IMG/VR virus record: IMGVR_UViG_3300023110_000034
Location: 1 to 64,000 of that record
Length of the DNA: 64,000 nucleotides
Reading direction: 5' to 3' (one strand)
DNA from: a virus
This document shows, one piece after another, positions 30,753-40,018 of this stretch. A program made the translations under genes and the position numbers. Under the pieces are notes generated by a model. It worked only from the letters and a program-made list of their open reading frames with translations. It was not told where the DNA came from and searched no databases. Each line of letters starts with the position of its first letter. Within the stretch, counting starts at the first letter, position 1.

Positions 30753-30981
30753 AGCAGTACACGAGCTTATACGGGTAGCAGAGGAAGAAATAATTGTAGA
30801 AGGTGGTGATGATGAACTTGCTGCTGATAGATTAAAGAACGCTGCTGCTACTAAAAAACTTGCAATATTCGATGCTTTCGAAATTCTTACACGCATAGAA
30901 GCCGAAAAGAATTTAATGGAAGATAAACCCATTGAAAAGAAAGAAGCGTTTGGTGGATTTGCTGAAAGAAGATCTAGGTAA
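30706..30981 (+). CDS. Candidate small terminase subunit or packaging accessory
   Basis: The 91 residues are mostly helical (M-N-A-K-E-L-K-S-N-I-I-Q-A-G-Y-K-A-V-H-E-L-I-R) with D-D-E-L-A-A-D-R-L-K-N-A-A-A-T-K-K-L-A-I-F-D-A-F-E-I-L and a basic end. It lies directly before terL with a one-base overlap, the usual position of the small subunit that recognises phage DNA. It is shorter than most TerS proteins and has no visible helix-turn-helix, so the call rests on position. Confidence 0.5.
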   Translation: MNAKELKSNIIQAGYKAVHELIRVAEEEIIVEGGDDELAADRLKNAAATKKLAIFDAFEILTRIEAEKNLMEDKPIEKKEAFGGFAERRSR

Positions 30982-33188
30982 TGTACGAACAGACATTAGT
31001 TAAAACCGTAACACCAGTTAAGTCTAACGTAATCAAAAGATTAAATAGATATAACAAATGGGAATACGGATATAATAAAGAACACGATATTGTTGTTATC
31101 AGTAAGAATGGTAAGATTGGCGAGATAATTGAAATTCAAGGGCTGTGTATAGCATTACCGCCTCAGCCAAAAGAAGTTGAAAACAATAATAACAGATGGA
31201 CTACACATGAGTTTCCTAAGGAGCTTAAAAACGTAAAAAGTATATTTGATTGGGAAACATATCCGGATTCTTTTAAAAACAAATGGTATGCATATATTGA
31301 TAGAGAATTTACCAAACGCGAAGAAGGTTATTGGTTCATTAACAAAGGTATCCCTACTTTTATTACTGGTTCTCATTATATGTACTTGCAGCACACCAAA
31401 ATTGATGTTGGGAAGCCAGACTATAGGGAAGCAAACAGATTATTCTTCATATTCTGGGAAGCATGCAAGGCAGATAAAAGATGCTATGGAATGTGCTACC
31501 TTAAGAACAGACGTTCTGGATTTAGCTTTATGGCCTCATCAGAGACTGTTAACCAGGCTACAATTACATCAGATGCCAGATTTGGAATATTATCTAAGTC
31601 CGGTAGCGATGCAAAGAAAATGTTCACAGATAAAGTGGTACCAATATCAGTCAATTATCCGTTCTTTTTCAAACCAATACAAGACGGAATGGACAGACCA
31701 AAGTCAGAGCTTGCATACAGGGTACCAGCATCCAAACTCACTAAAAAGTCGATTACAGAAACGAGTGAAAAGCAAATACTTGAGGGGCTCGATACAACGA
31801 TAGACTGGAAGAATACAGGTGATAACAGTTATGATGGTGAGAAGCTCAAGTTATTAGTACATGATGAATCAGGTAAATGGGAAAAACCTGATAACATATT
31901 AAATAACTGGAGAGTAACAAAAACTACGCTGCGTTTAGGTAGTAGAATTATAGGAAAGTGTATGATGGGATCAACATCCAATGCATTAGAAAAAGGTGGT
32001 GATAACTTCAAAAAGCTTTATTATGACTCAGACGTTACAAGACGAAATAAAAATGGACAGACTAGCTCGGGATTATATAGTTTGTTCATACCTATGGAAT
32101 GGAACTACGAAGGATACATTGATTCTTTTGGATACCCTGTCTTTGATACTCCAGAAGAACCCGTCCTTGGAAATGATGAAGACTATATCGATACCGGAGT
32201 CATAGACTTTTGGGAAAATGAAGTTGATGGTTTAAAACATGACAGTGACGGTTTAAATGAATATTATCGTCAATTCCCTCGTACTGAAGAGCATGCGTTT
32301 AGGGATGAAGCTAAAAATAGTATATTTAATTTAAGCAAAATATATGAACAGATTGATTTTAATGAAAGTGCTACAAGAGATGGTTTGGTCACTAAGGGAT
32401 CGTTTTCGTGGGAAAATGGAATAAAGGATACAAAAGTTATATTCTCACCTAATCCTAATGGCAGGTTTTTAGTTAGCTGGGTACCGTCTAAGAATCTGCA
32501 AAACAATGTAATAGTAAAGAATGGCGCAAAGTATCCGGGTAATGAGCACGTTGGCGCTTTTGGTTGTGACTCATATGATATATCTGGAACAACAGATGGT
32601 GTTGGGTCTAAAGGTTCACTTCACGGATTAACTAAGTTTAGCATGGAAGATGCACCACCTAATACATTTTTTTTAGAATATGTAGCAAGGCCACAAACCG
32701 CGGAAATATTTTTTGAAGATGTACTTATGGCATTAGTATTTTACGGAATGCCGATATTAGCAGAAAATAACAAACCTAGATTGCTATATCATTTGAAACG
32801 AAGAGGTTATAGAGGATTTTCAATGAATAGACCTGACAAAATTTGGAATAAATTATCTGTAACTGAAAAAGAAATTGGCGGAATACCCAATACATCTGAA
32901 GACATAAAACAAGCTCACGCTGCCGCTATTGAAACATATATAGATAAATATGTTGGTTATAATGAAGAGGGTAGTGGTAATATTTATTTTAATAGAACAT
33001 TAAATGATTGGGCAAGGTTTGATATAAATAAAAGAACAAAGTATGACGCAACTATTAGCTCTGGGCTCGCTATCATGGCTTGCAATAGGCATTTATATCA
33101 TCCGAAACCAAAGCATGAAAAACAATCATTAGGAATACAAATAAAAAGATTTAACAATAAAGGAATGCATTCGCAAATAATTAAATAG
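30981..33188 (+). CDS. terL: Large terminase subunit (TerL)
   Basis: This 735-residue packaging motor has a P-loop-like segment N-R177-R-S-G-F-S182, a deviant Walker A with no canonical GKT/S. Its Walker B is K-L-L-V-H-D295-E296-S-G-K. The C-terminal RNase-H-like nuclease starts at A-F-G-C-D530-S-Y-D533. The order T-G-S-H-Y-M-Y-L...Y-R-E-A-N-R-L-F-F-I-F-W-E-A before the P-loop resembles terminases of crAss-like and related Bacteroidota podoviruses, from memory. It translocates DNA into the prohead with ATP and cuts it. Upstream and downstream neighbours (small-subunit candidate and portal) confirm the packaging context. Confidence 0.9.
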   Translation: MYEQTLVKTVTPVKSNVIKRLNRYNKWEYGYNKEHDIVVISKNGKIGEIIEIQGLCIALPPQPKEVENNNNRWTTHEFPKELKNVKSIFDWETYPDSFKNKWYAYIDREFTKREEGYWFINKGIPTFITGSHYMYLQHTKIDVGKPDYREANRLFFIFWEACKADKRCYGMCYLKNRRSGFSFMASSETVNQATITSDARFGILSKSGSDAKKMFTDKVVPISVNYPFFFKPIQDGMDRPKSELAYRVPASKLTKKSITETSEKQILEGLDTTIDWKNTGDNSYDGEKLKLLVHDESGKWEKPDNILNNWRVTKTTLRLGSRIIGKCMMGSTSNALEKGGDNFKKLYYDSDVTRRNKNGQTSSGLYSLFIPMEWNYEGYIDSFGYPVFDTPEEPVLGNDEDYIDTGVIDFWENEVDGLKHDSDGLNEYYRQFPRTEEHAFRDEAKNSIFNLSKIYEQIDFNESATRDGLVTKGSFSWENGIKDTKVIFSPNPNGRFLVSWVPSKNLQNNVIVKNGAKYPGNEHVGAFGCDSYDISGTTDGVGSKGSLHGLTKFSMEDAPPNTFFLEYVARPQTAEIFFEDVLMALVFYGMPILAENNKPRLLYHLKRRGYRGFSMNRPDKIWNKLSVTEKEIGGIPNTSEDIKQAHAAAIETYIDKYVGYNEEGSGNIYFNRTLNDWARFDINKRTKYDATISSGLAIMACNRHLYHPKPKHEKQSLGIQIKRFNNKGMHSQIIK

Positions 33189-33189
33189 C

Positions 33190-35613
33190 ATGGCTGAAAC
33201 AATTTTAAAAAGTTCATTTCCAAGTCAAATAGCAAGCGATGCTGAAAAGGCTAGTTTAGATTACGGATTAGAAGTAGCTCGTGCTATTGAACATGAATGG
33301 TTCAAAAGAGACTCAGGCGCTACTAGATTCTATTCTAATAGAGATGAATACCATAGACTCAGACTATATGCAAGAGGTGAGCAGTCTGTAAAAAAATATA
33401 AAGATGAATTATCTATTAACGGTGATTTGTCTTATCTTAATTTAGATTGGAAACCTGTACCTATCATACCAAAATTTGTAGACATCGTTGTAAACGGTAT
33501 GTCAGATAGATTATATGATGTTAAAGCTTTTTCACAAGATCCATCTTCTGTTGAGCAAAGAACAAAATATGTTGAGTCTATTATGACAGATATGCAAACA
33601 AGGGCAATATCTGATCAAATACAAGAACAACTTGGGATTAATGTTTATAATAATGATCCTGAAAAATTACCAGAGTCTGAAGAGGAACTATCATTACATA
33701 TGCAGCTTGAATACAAACAAGCAATTGAAATAGCTCAAGAACAAGCTATTAATTCTGTAATGAATGCAAATAATTATGATTTACTACAAAGAAGAGTAAA
33801 TTATGATTTAACTGTTATTGGTATTGGTTGTGTTAAAAATGAATTTAATAAGTCTGAAGGTATTAAACTTAAGTATGTTGATCCTGCGGATATTGTTTAT
33901 TCATATACGTATTCACCTTATTTTGATGATATATATTATATAGGTGAAGTTAAAAGCGTGACAATCAATGAGTTAAAGCAACAGTTTCCTGAATTAACTA
34001 ATGAAGATTTAGAAAACCTAACTAAACAAGGTGTACAGACGCCAGCTTCTCATAATAGATTTATTAATGAAGATAGTGTTTTAGATGCAAATACTATTCA
34101 AGTTTTATATTTTAATTATAAGACTTACAATAATGAAGTATTTAAAATAAAGAAAACAGCTTCTGGTGCTGATAAAGCAATTCCTAAAAACGATCAGTTT
34201 AATCCTCCAAAAGATGATAGATCAAGATTTGCAAAAGAATCAAGATCAATTGAAGTGGTTTATGATGGTGCATTTGTTTTAGGTACTAAAAAAATGCTTA
34301 AATGGGAAATTGCAAAAAATATGGTAAGACCAAAAAGCGATACTACAAAAGTAATGCTTAATTACCATGTTGTTGCTCCTAGAATATATAAAGGTCGTAT
34401 TGAATCTCTTGTAAGCCGTATAACTGGTTTTGCAGATATGATTCAATTAACGCATTTAAAGCTACAACAAGTATTATCAAGAATGATACCTGATGGAGTT
34501 TATTTAGATGCTGATGGATTGGCTGAAATTGATTTAGGTAATGGAACAAATTATAATCCGCAAGAAGCATTGAATATGTTCTTCCAAACGGGTTCTGTTA
34601 TTGGTAGATCAATGACTCAGGACGGCGATTTAAATCCAGGTAAAGTACCAATCCAAGAATTAACATCTAATGGCGGTAATAATAAAATAAGTTCACTTAT
34701 AAGCACTTATAATTATTATTTACAAATGATCCGTGACGTAACAGGCTTAAATGAAGCAAGAGATGGTTCTATGCCAGATAAAAACGCACTGGTCGGTGTA
34801 CAAAAGCTTGCAGCAGCAAATTCAAATACTGCTACACGTCATATATTACAATCAAGCTTATACCTAACTGCTAAAACAGCTGAAGCAATAAGCTTAAGAA
34901 TATCAGATGTATTAGAATTTTCACCAACAAGAGATGCATTTATTTCAAGCATTGGAAGATTTAATGTTGGCACATTAGAAGATATTAAAAATATGCATTT
35001 GCATGATTTTGGTATTTACATTGAATTGTCACCAGATGAAGAAGAAAAAGGAATGCTTGAAAACAATATACAACAAGCACTCGCAAAAGACCAAATATAT
35101 CTTGAAGATGCAATTGATATTAGAGAAATAAAAAATATCAAGCTTGCTAATCAATTATTAAAAGTACGTAGAAGAAAGAAACTACAGCAAGATCAAGAAT
35201 CTCAACAACGTAATATTCAAGCACAAGCAAACGCTAATTCACAGAATACACAAGTTGCTGCGCAAATGGAAATTCAAAAGAATGAAGCTATTACAAATCA
35301 AAAAGCACAACTCATTCAAATTGAAAATGATCTTGAAATGCAAAAAATGCAACAAGAAAAAGAACTTAAGAAAGAACTTATGAAATATGAGTTTGATCTT
35401 AATATGGCTCTTAAGGATAGAGAAAATGAAGTGATTGACAAGAAAGAAAAGTATAAAGAGGATCGTAAAGATGAAAGAACTCGTATACAAGCATCACAAC
35501 AATCTAAACTTATAGAGCAAAGAAAAGATAGAAAAGGTGAACAAGAATTTGAATCTGCAGGAAATGATACAATGGGTAGCGGATTTAATTTAGAAATGTT
35601 CGAACCTAGATAA
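33190..35613 (+). CDS. Portal protein
   Basis: The 807-residue protein directly follows terL. Its central region (I-P-K-F-V-D-I-V-V-N-G-M-S-D-R-L-Y near residue 95, later R-V-N-Y-D-L-T-V-I-G-I-G, and T-G-L-N-E-A-R-D-G-S-M-P) matches the portal pattern of crAss-like/podovirus type. A glutamine/lysine-rich coiled coil makes the last 150 residues (E-M-Q-K-M-Q-Q-E-K-E-L-K-K). The dodecameric portal forms the DNA entry vertex and binds the terminase. The long coiled C-terminus would form the barrel extending into the capsid. Confidence 0.87.
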   Translation: MAETILKSSFPSQIASDAEKASLDYGLEVARAIEHEWFKRDSGATRFYSNRDEYHRLRLYARGEQSVKKYKDELSINGDLSYLNLDWKPVPIIPKFVDIVVNGMSDRLYDVKAFSQDPSSVEQRTKYVESIMTDMQTRAISDQIQEQLGINVYNNDPEKLPESEEELSLHMQLEYKQAIEIAQEQAINSVMNANNYDLLQRRVNYDLTVIGIGCVKNEFNKSEGIKLKYVDPADIVYSYTYSPYFDDIYYIGEVKSVTINELKQQFPELTNEDLENLTKQGVQTPASHNRFINEDSVLDANTIQVLYFNYKTYNNEVFKIKKTASGADKAIPKNDQFNPPKDDRSRFAKESRSIEVVYDGAFVLGTKKMLKWEIAKNMVRPKSDTTKVMLNYHVVAPRIYKGRIESLVSRITGFADMIQLTHLKLQQVLSRMIPDGVYLDADGLAEIDLGNGTNYNPQEALNMFFQTGSVIGRSMTQDGDLNPGKVPIQELTSNGGNNKISSLISTYNYYLQMIRDVTGLNEARDGSMPDKNALVGVQKLAAANSNTATRHILQSSLYLTAKTAEAISLRISDVLEFSPTRDAFISSIGRFNVGTLEDIKNMHLHDFGIYIELSPDEEEKGMLENNIQQALAKDQIYLEDAIDIREIKNIKLANQLLKVRRRKKLQQDQESQQRNIQAQANANSQNTQVAAQMEIQKNEAITNQKAQLIQIENDLEMQKMQQEKELKKELMKYEFDLNMALKDRENEVIDKKEKYKEDRKDERTRIQASQQSKLIEQRKDRKGEQEFESAGNDTMGSGFNLEMFEPR

Positions 35614-35645
35614 TTTTTATTTAACCAATTTTATATTATTTTATT

Positions 35646-36890
35646 ATGGCTGAAGAAGCAAACAGTGTTGAAGAGACTGTACAAGAAACAGTTGAACAAC
35701 AAGTAGAAGAACAACCGCAAGCGGAAGTTCAAACAGAAGAGAAACCTAATAATGTTACTGTTGATGATGATGGTACCATTAAAATAGATTTAAGACAACA
35801 ACCTCAAACAGAAGAAACAGATGCCGTTCAAGAGCAAGAAACAACAAGCGTGGATGTGGGCGAACGAACCGGAGATAGCGCGAAAGTGGACCAAGAAGTA
35901 CGGTCCGATAACAATGAAAGTGCAGCAGAAGAGCAAGTGCTCGAGCTCGTACAGGATGAAGAAACGGTAGAACAAGAAGCAACATTAGCGGATAAAATAA
36001 AAGATATTCCTAATAAGCTTAAAGAACAAGAGGAAGATGTAAATAATAATCAAGAAACCAATCAGTTACCAGAAAACATTGACAAGTTAGTCAAATTTAT
36101 GGAAGAGACTGGTGGTACACTTGAAGATTATGTGAATCTTAATAAAGATTATGATAGTATGGATGATATGCAATTATTGCGTGAATACTATCAACAAACA
36201 AAACCGCATTTATCAAACGATGAAATTGATTTCTTAATTGAAGACAATTTTTCATATGACGAAGAAGTTGATGAAGAGCGAGATATAAAAAGAAAAAAAT
36301 TACTATTTAAAGAATCAATTGCTGAAGCTAAATCAAATCTTTCTAATCTGAAGAACCAATATTACGATGACCTTAAGTTAAGCTCAAAGTTAACTCCAGA
36401 ACAAAAAGAAGCGGTTCAGTTTTACAACGATTATAAAGTTGAACAAGAATCAACACAGAAATTGCGCGAACAGCAACGAAACATTTTTGAACAACAAACT
36501 AATAATTTATTTTCAAATGAATTCAAAGGTTTTGAATACAAAGTTGGAAATAATAAATATAGGTTTAATGTAAAAGATGTTGATAGTGTTAAATCATCTC
36601 AATCGGATATAAACACATTGGTTAGCAAGTTTGTTAACGAAAACAATGAATTATCTGATGCAGCTGGTTATCATAAAGCACTATTTACCGCAATGAATTC
36701 AGATGCTATTGCAAATCATTTTTATGAGCAAGGTAGAGCAGATGCTATTAAAGAGTCTATGGCTAAATCTAAAAATGTAGATATGGCTCCTCGCCAAGGT
36801 CATGAAGCGGTTACAACAGATTCTGGATTTAAAATCCGTGCAGTTAGTGGTGATGACAGTTCTAAATTACGAGTTAAAATTAGACAATAA
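35646..36890 (+). CDS. Probable head scaffold protein
   Basis: The 414 residues have a low-complexity acidic, glutamine-rich N-terminal third, then a helical charged middle (R-D-I-K-R-K-K-L-L-F-K-E-S-I-A-E-A-K) and a basic ending (K-L-R-V-K-I-R-Q). This composition and its place between portal and major capsid are those of a phage scaffolding protein, which guides capsid assembly and then leaves. A patch near 35845-35960 is more GC-rich than its surroundings, perhaps a recombination scar or codon drift. Confidence 0.78.
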   Translation: MAEEANSVEETVQETVEQQVEEQPQAEVQTEEKPNNVTVDDDGTIKIDLRQQPQTEETDAVQEQETTSVDVGERTGDSAKVDQEVRSDNNESAAEEQVLELVQDEETVEQEATLADKIKDIPNKLKEQEEDVNNNQETNQLPENIDKLVKFMEETGGTLEDYVNLNKDYDSMDDMQLLREYYQQTKPHLSNDEIDFLIEDNFSYDEEVDEERDIKRKKLLFKESIAEAKSNLSNLKNQYYDDLKLSSKLTPEQKEAVQFYNDYKVEQESTQKLREQQRNIFEQQTNNLFSNEFKGFEYKVGNNKYRFNVKDVDSVKSSQSDINTLVSKFVNENNELSDAAGYHKALFTAMNSDAIANHFYEQGRADAIKESMAKSKNVDMAPRQGHEAVTTDSGFKIRAVSGDDSSKLRVKIRQ

Positions 36891-36910
36891 TAATTAAAAA
36901 ATAATTTAAA

Positions 36911-38353
36911 ATGGGATTATTTGGAACAGGTGGATCGTTTCCTGCTGGGTTAACACCTTCACCTACTAAAACACTTTTCTCAGGTAACTACCTGACTTTT
37001 GATTCTGCCTCTGGAGGTGGAACATTTGCACAACAATTTTTACCAGACGTATACGAAAAGGAAGTTGAGCGTTACGGAAATCGCTCTGTTTCTTCTTTCT
37101 TACGCATGGTAGGAGCTGAAATTCCTTCTGCTTCAGATCAAGTTATCTGGTCAGAACAAGGAAGATTACACATCGCATATGATGCTGCTGCGGCAAACAC
37201 TGCAACTAATGTTATTACAGAAGCTGGACACGCTGTACGCGCCGGTCAAACCGTAGCTATTAGCGAAGGTCTTGTAACTGTAAAAGCTGTAGTTACTGCT
37301 GTTACTGATGACACATTTACTGTTGCTCCTTATGCTGAGCAAGATCTTGACGCTGCTGGTTTATCTACTGGTACTGCTGTAGCTGTTAAAGTATTTGTTT
37401 ATGGTTCAGAATTTGCTAAAGGTTCTGCTGGAATGACTGGATCAATTGATGCTGGTTTCCAACAGTTTAGCAATTCACCAATCATTATCAAAGATAAATA
37501 TTCTATTTCTGGTTCTGATACTGCTCAAATCGGATGGGTTGAAGTTACTACTGAAAACGGTGCTTCTGGATACCTATGGTATTTGAAATCAGAGCATGAA
37601 ACAAGACTTCGTTTTGAAGATTATCTTGAAATGTCAATGGTTGAAGGTGAATTAGCTGCTACTACTGGTAATGGTTCTGAAGCTGCTGATCAAGGATATA
37701 AAGGTACTGAAGGTCTTTTTGCTGCTATTGAAAGCCGTGGAAACATCTATCAAAACTTTAATTCTGGTGAAGCCACTTTAAGCAATGCTGGAGCAGATAG
37801 AACTGCACTTCAAGACTTTGATGAAATTCTTAAGAATCTTGACAAGCAAGGAGCTATTGAAGAAAACATGCTTTTCTTAAACAGAGCTACCGCACTTGCT
37901 TTTGATGATATGCTAGGAGCTGTAAATGCTCACTATAACGGTGGTACTTCTTACGGAGTATTCAACAACAGTGAGGATATGGCGCTTAACCTAGGATTCA
38001 GCGGTTTCCGCAGAGGATCTTACGACTTCTACAAAACTGACTGGAAATACTTAAATGATGCTGCTACACGTGGTCTTACTGAAGATATTGATGGTGTACT
38101 TGTACCTGCTGGTACTTCAACTGTATACGATCAGCAACTAGGTAAGAACATTAAGCGTCCTTTCTTACACGTACGTTATAGAGCTTCTGAAGCTGATGAT
38201 AGAAAAATGAAATCTTGGATCACTGGATCTGTAGGTGGAGTTTATACTTCTGACGTTGATGAGATGAATGTACACTTCTTGTCTGAAAGATGTTTATGTG
38301 TTCAAGGAGCAAACAACTTTGTATTATTCAAGTCTGTTACTCAAGGAGCATAA
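36911..38353 (+). CDS. Major capsid protein
   Basis: The 480 residues read as an HK97-fold major capsid protein of the Bacteroidota podovirus type: F-L-P-D-V-Y-E-K-E-V-E-R-Y-G-N-R-S-V near residues 45-62, S-D-Q-V-I-W-S-E-Q-G-R-L-H near 76-88, and the late conserved P-F-L-H-V-R-Y-R-A-S-E-A. Codons here are smoother and favour GCT/GGT, as in highly expressed genes. A clean terminator follows within ten bases, allowing high-level transcription of the capsid segment. Identification is by motif, length and order. Confidence 0.9.
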   Translation: MGLFGTGGSFPAGLTPSPTKTLFSGNYLTFDSASGGGTFAQQFLPDVYEKEVERYGNRSVSSFLRMVGAEIPSASDQVIWSEQGRLHIAYDAAAANTATNVITEAGHAVRAGQTVAISEGLVTVKAVVTAVTDDTFTVAPYAEQDLDAAGLSTGTAVAVKVFVYGSEFAKGSAGMTGSIDAGFQQFSNSPIIIKDKYSISGSDTAQIGWVEVTTENGASGYLWYLKSEHETRLRFEDYLEMSMVEGELAATTGNGSEAADQGYKGTEGLFAAIESRGNIYQNFNSGEATLSNAGADRTALQDFDEILKNLDKQGAIEENMLFLNRATALAFDDMLGAVNAHYNGGTSYGVFNNSEDMALNLGFSGFRRGSYDFYKTDWKYLNDAATRGLTEDIDGVLVPAGTSTVYDQQLGKNIKRPFLHVRYRASEADDRKMKSWITGSVGGVYTSDVDEMNVHFLSERCLCVQGANNFVLFKSVTQGA

Positions 38354-38361
38354 TTAATAAT

Positions 38362-38404
38362 GTAAGAAATGGGGCGCTTTAGGGCGTCCCTGCTCTTACT
38401 TTTT
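38362..38404 (+). terminator. Intrinsic terminator after major capsid gene
   Basis: GTAAGA (38362-38367) pairs with TCTTAC (38394-38399). Inside it, GGGGCGC pairs with GCGTCCC (one G-T wobble) around a short loop, and five T follow (38400-38404). It lies nine bases after the capsid stop. Confidence 0.9.
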
Positions 38405-38426
38405 ATCAATTTTATTATATTATATT

Positions 38427-39257
38427 ATGGCAAAGAAAAAAGAGTCTATGGAGGTTTTAGAAACACCCGTAGCGGAAGCGGTTCAAACTGCATCACAACC
38501 AAAAACTCCTATTAAACCTAAAAATGAATGGGAATTAAAAGATAGGACTTATATTTTATTAGGTAATAAAGCACCAATTACATATACCCTAGCTTCAAGA
38601 CATCACAGTAGAAATCCATTAATGTGGTGGGACGAAGAAAAAGGTATGAGCCGAGAATTAAGATATGCTTCTAATCAAAATTCACCTTTTAAAGATGAAC
38701 AAGATGGTTTTTCTACATTAAAGCATATTGTATTTAGAAATGGTTCTTTATTTGTGCCAAAATCAGATCAAGCTTTACAGAAGCTATTATCTCTGTATCA
38801 CCCACAAAGAAATTTAACTTATTATGAGGTTGATGCGATTGCTGAAGCAAAAGATGATTTAGAAGATCTTGAACTTGAAATTACAGCACTTAACTTAGCT
38901 AAAGATTTAGATATTGATCATTCTGAAGCGGTATTAAGAGTTGAGCAAGGTTCAGCTGTATCTAAAATGACATCTTCAGAAATTAGAAGAGATATATTAT
39001 TATTTGCAAAACGTAATCCAGCTACATTTATTGCACTTGTTGAAGACGATAATGTACAATTAAGAAACTTTGCTATTAAAGCGGTTGAAGCTGGTATTAT
39101 TAGCCTTTCTGGTGATCAAAGATCATTCCACTGGGGAAGTAATAATAAAAAGTTAATGTCAGTACCTTTTGACGAAAATCCATATTCTGCATTTGCAGCA
39201 TATTTAAAAACAGACGAAGGTGTTGAGGTTTATAAATCAATAGAAAAGAAAATTTAA
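38427..39257 (+). CDS. Head-associated structural protein of unknown role
   Basis: The 276 residues start basic and continue W-E-L-K-D-R-T-Y-I-L-L-G-N-K-A-P-I-T-Y-T-L-A-S-R-H-H-S-R-N-P-L-M-W-W-D, a pattern I recall in the protein after the capsid gene of Bacteroidota phages. The middle has acidic helices (E-A-K-D-D-L-E-D-L-E-L-E-I). A hairpin terminator follows it. It might be a minor capsid or decoration protein; no function is proven. Confidence 0.65.
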   Translation: MAKKKESMEVLETPVAEAVQTASQPKTPIKPKNEWELKDRTYILLGNKAPITYTLASRHHSRNPLMWWDEEKGMSRELRYASNQNSPFKDEQDGFSTLKHIVFRNGSLFVPKSDQALQKLLSLYHPQRNLTYYEVDAIAEAKDDLEDLELEITALNLAKDLDIDHSEAVLRVEQGSAVSKMTSSEIRRDILLFAKRNPATFIALVEDDNVQLRNFAIKAVEAGIISLSGDQRSFHWGSNNKKLMSVPFDENPYSAFAAYLKTDEGVEVYKSIEKKI

Positions 39258-39271
39258 ATAAACCACTGTAG

Positions 39272-39300
39272 TGATAGGGTCGCTTCGGTGGCCCTTATCA
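39272..39300 (+). terminator. Hairpin with UUCG tetraloop after 38427-39257
   Basis: TGATA-GGGTCGC pairs with GTGGCCC-TTATCA around a C(UUCG)G loop, with one bulge and two G-T pairs. The following bases (TTATAATA) are only weakly T-rich, so it could be a weak terminator or an RNA-stabilising stem. Confidence 0.7.
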
Positions 39301-39316
39301 TTATAATACAAGATAC

Positions 39317-40015
39317 ATGATTAGTATAGATACAGTATATCAAAGAGTACTTGCCATACTTAATAAAGAGCAAAGGGGATATATTACACCGCAAGAATTT
39401 AATTTGAAAGCCAATCAGGCACAGTTAGAAATATTTGAACAATATTTTTATGACCTGCAACAATTTAAAAGAATGCGTGATAATAATACAGAGTATTCTA
39501 ACATGGTCAAGCTTATTGATGAGAAAATAAGTAAGTTTAAAAAATCTGGTACTATGACTTTTAGTTCTGGATCATTTTTAATGCCAAGTGATTTACATAA
39601 ATTAGGTACTGTTATATATAATAATACTGAAATTGAAAGAGTTGATGCTAAAGAAGTTTTATACTTAAACGCATCACCGCTTGCTGCTCCAACTGCAACA
39701 CATCCAATATATACTGAAAATATTGATAATACAAGTGAAGATTGGGGAGTTAAAATTTATCCTACATCAATTATATCAGGAGTTACTTGTACATATGTAC
39801 GTAGACCTGCACAAGTTGAATGGAGTTATGTAGAAGTTGACAATACACCTTTATATAATGCAAATAATAGTGTTGACTTTGAATTACACGAATCAGACGA
39901 ATCAAGTTTGGTTATAAAAATATTATCTTATTCTGGTATTATAGTAAGAGAACCAGAAATTACTAATACAGCAGAAGCCAAAGAGAATAAAACTTTAACA
40001 CAAGAAAAATCATAA
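39317..40015 (+). CDS. Head-tail connector/adaptor protein
   Basis: The 232 residues (M-I-S-I-D-T-V-Y-Q-R-V-L-A-I-L-N-K-E-Q-R-G-Y-I-T-P-Q-E-F-N) have 'YITPxEFNxxAxxAQLEIFExYFxDL'. I recall this phrase from the first connector-ring gene of crAss-like and flavobacterial podoviruses. The C-terminal half is beta-rich. It probably forms a ring below the portal. Confidence 0.72.
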   Translation: MISIDTVYQRVLAILNKEQRGYITPQEFNLKANQAQLEIFEQYFYDLQQFKRMRDNNTEYSNMVKLIDEKISKFKKSGTMTFSSGSFLMPSDLHKLGTVIYNNTEIERVDAKEVLYLNASPLAAPTATHPIYTENIDNTSEDWGVKIYPTSIISGVTCTYVRRPAQVEWSYVEVDNTPLYNANNSVDFELHESDESSLVIKILSYSGIIVREPEITNTAEAKENKTLTQEKS

Positions 40016-40018
40016 TAG

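Noticed and set aside
31246-31803. 185-codon frame within terL on the same strand
   Set aside because: Lies wholly inside the terminase in another frame and has no recognisable protein pattern.
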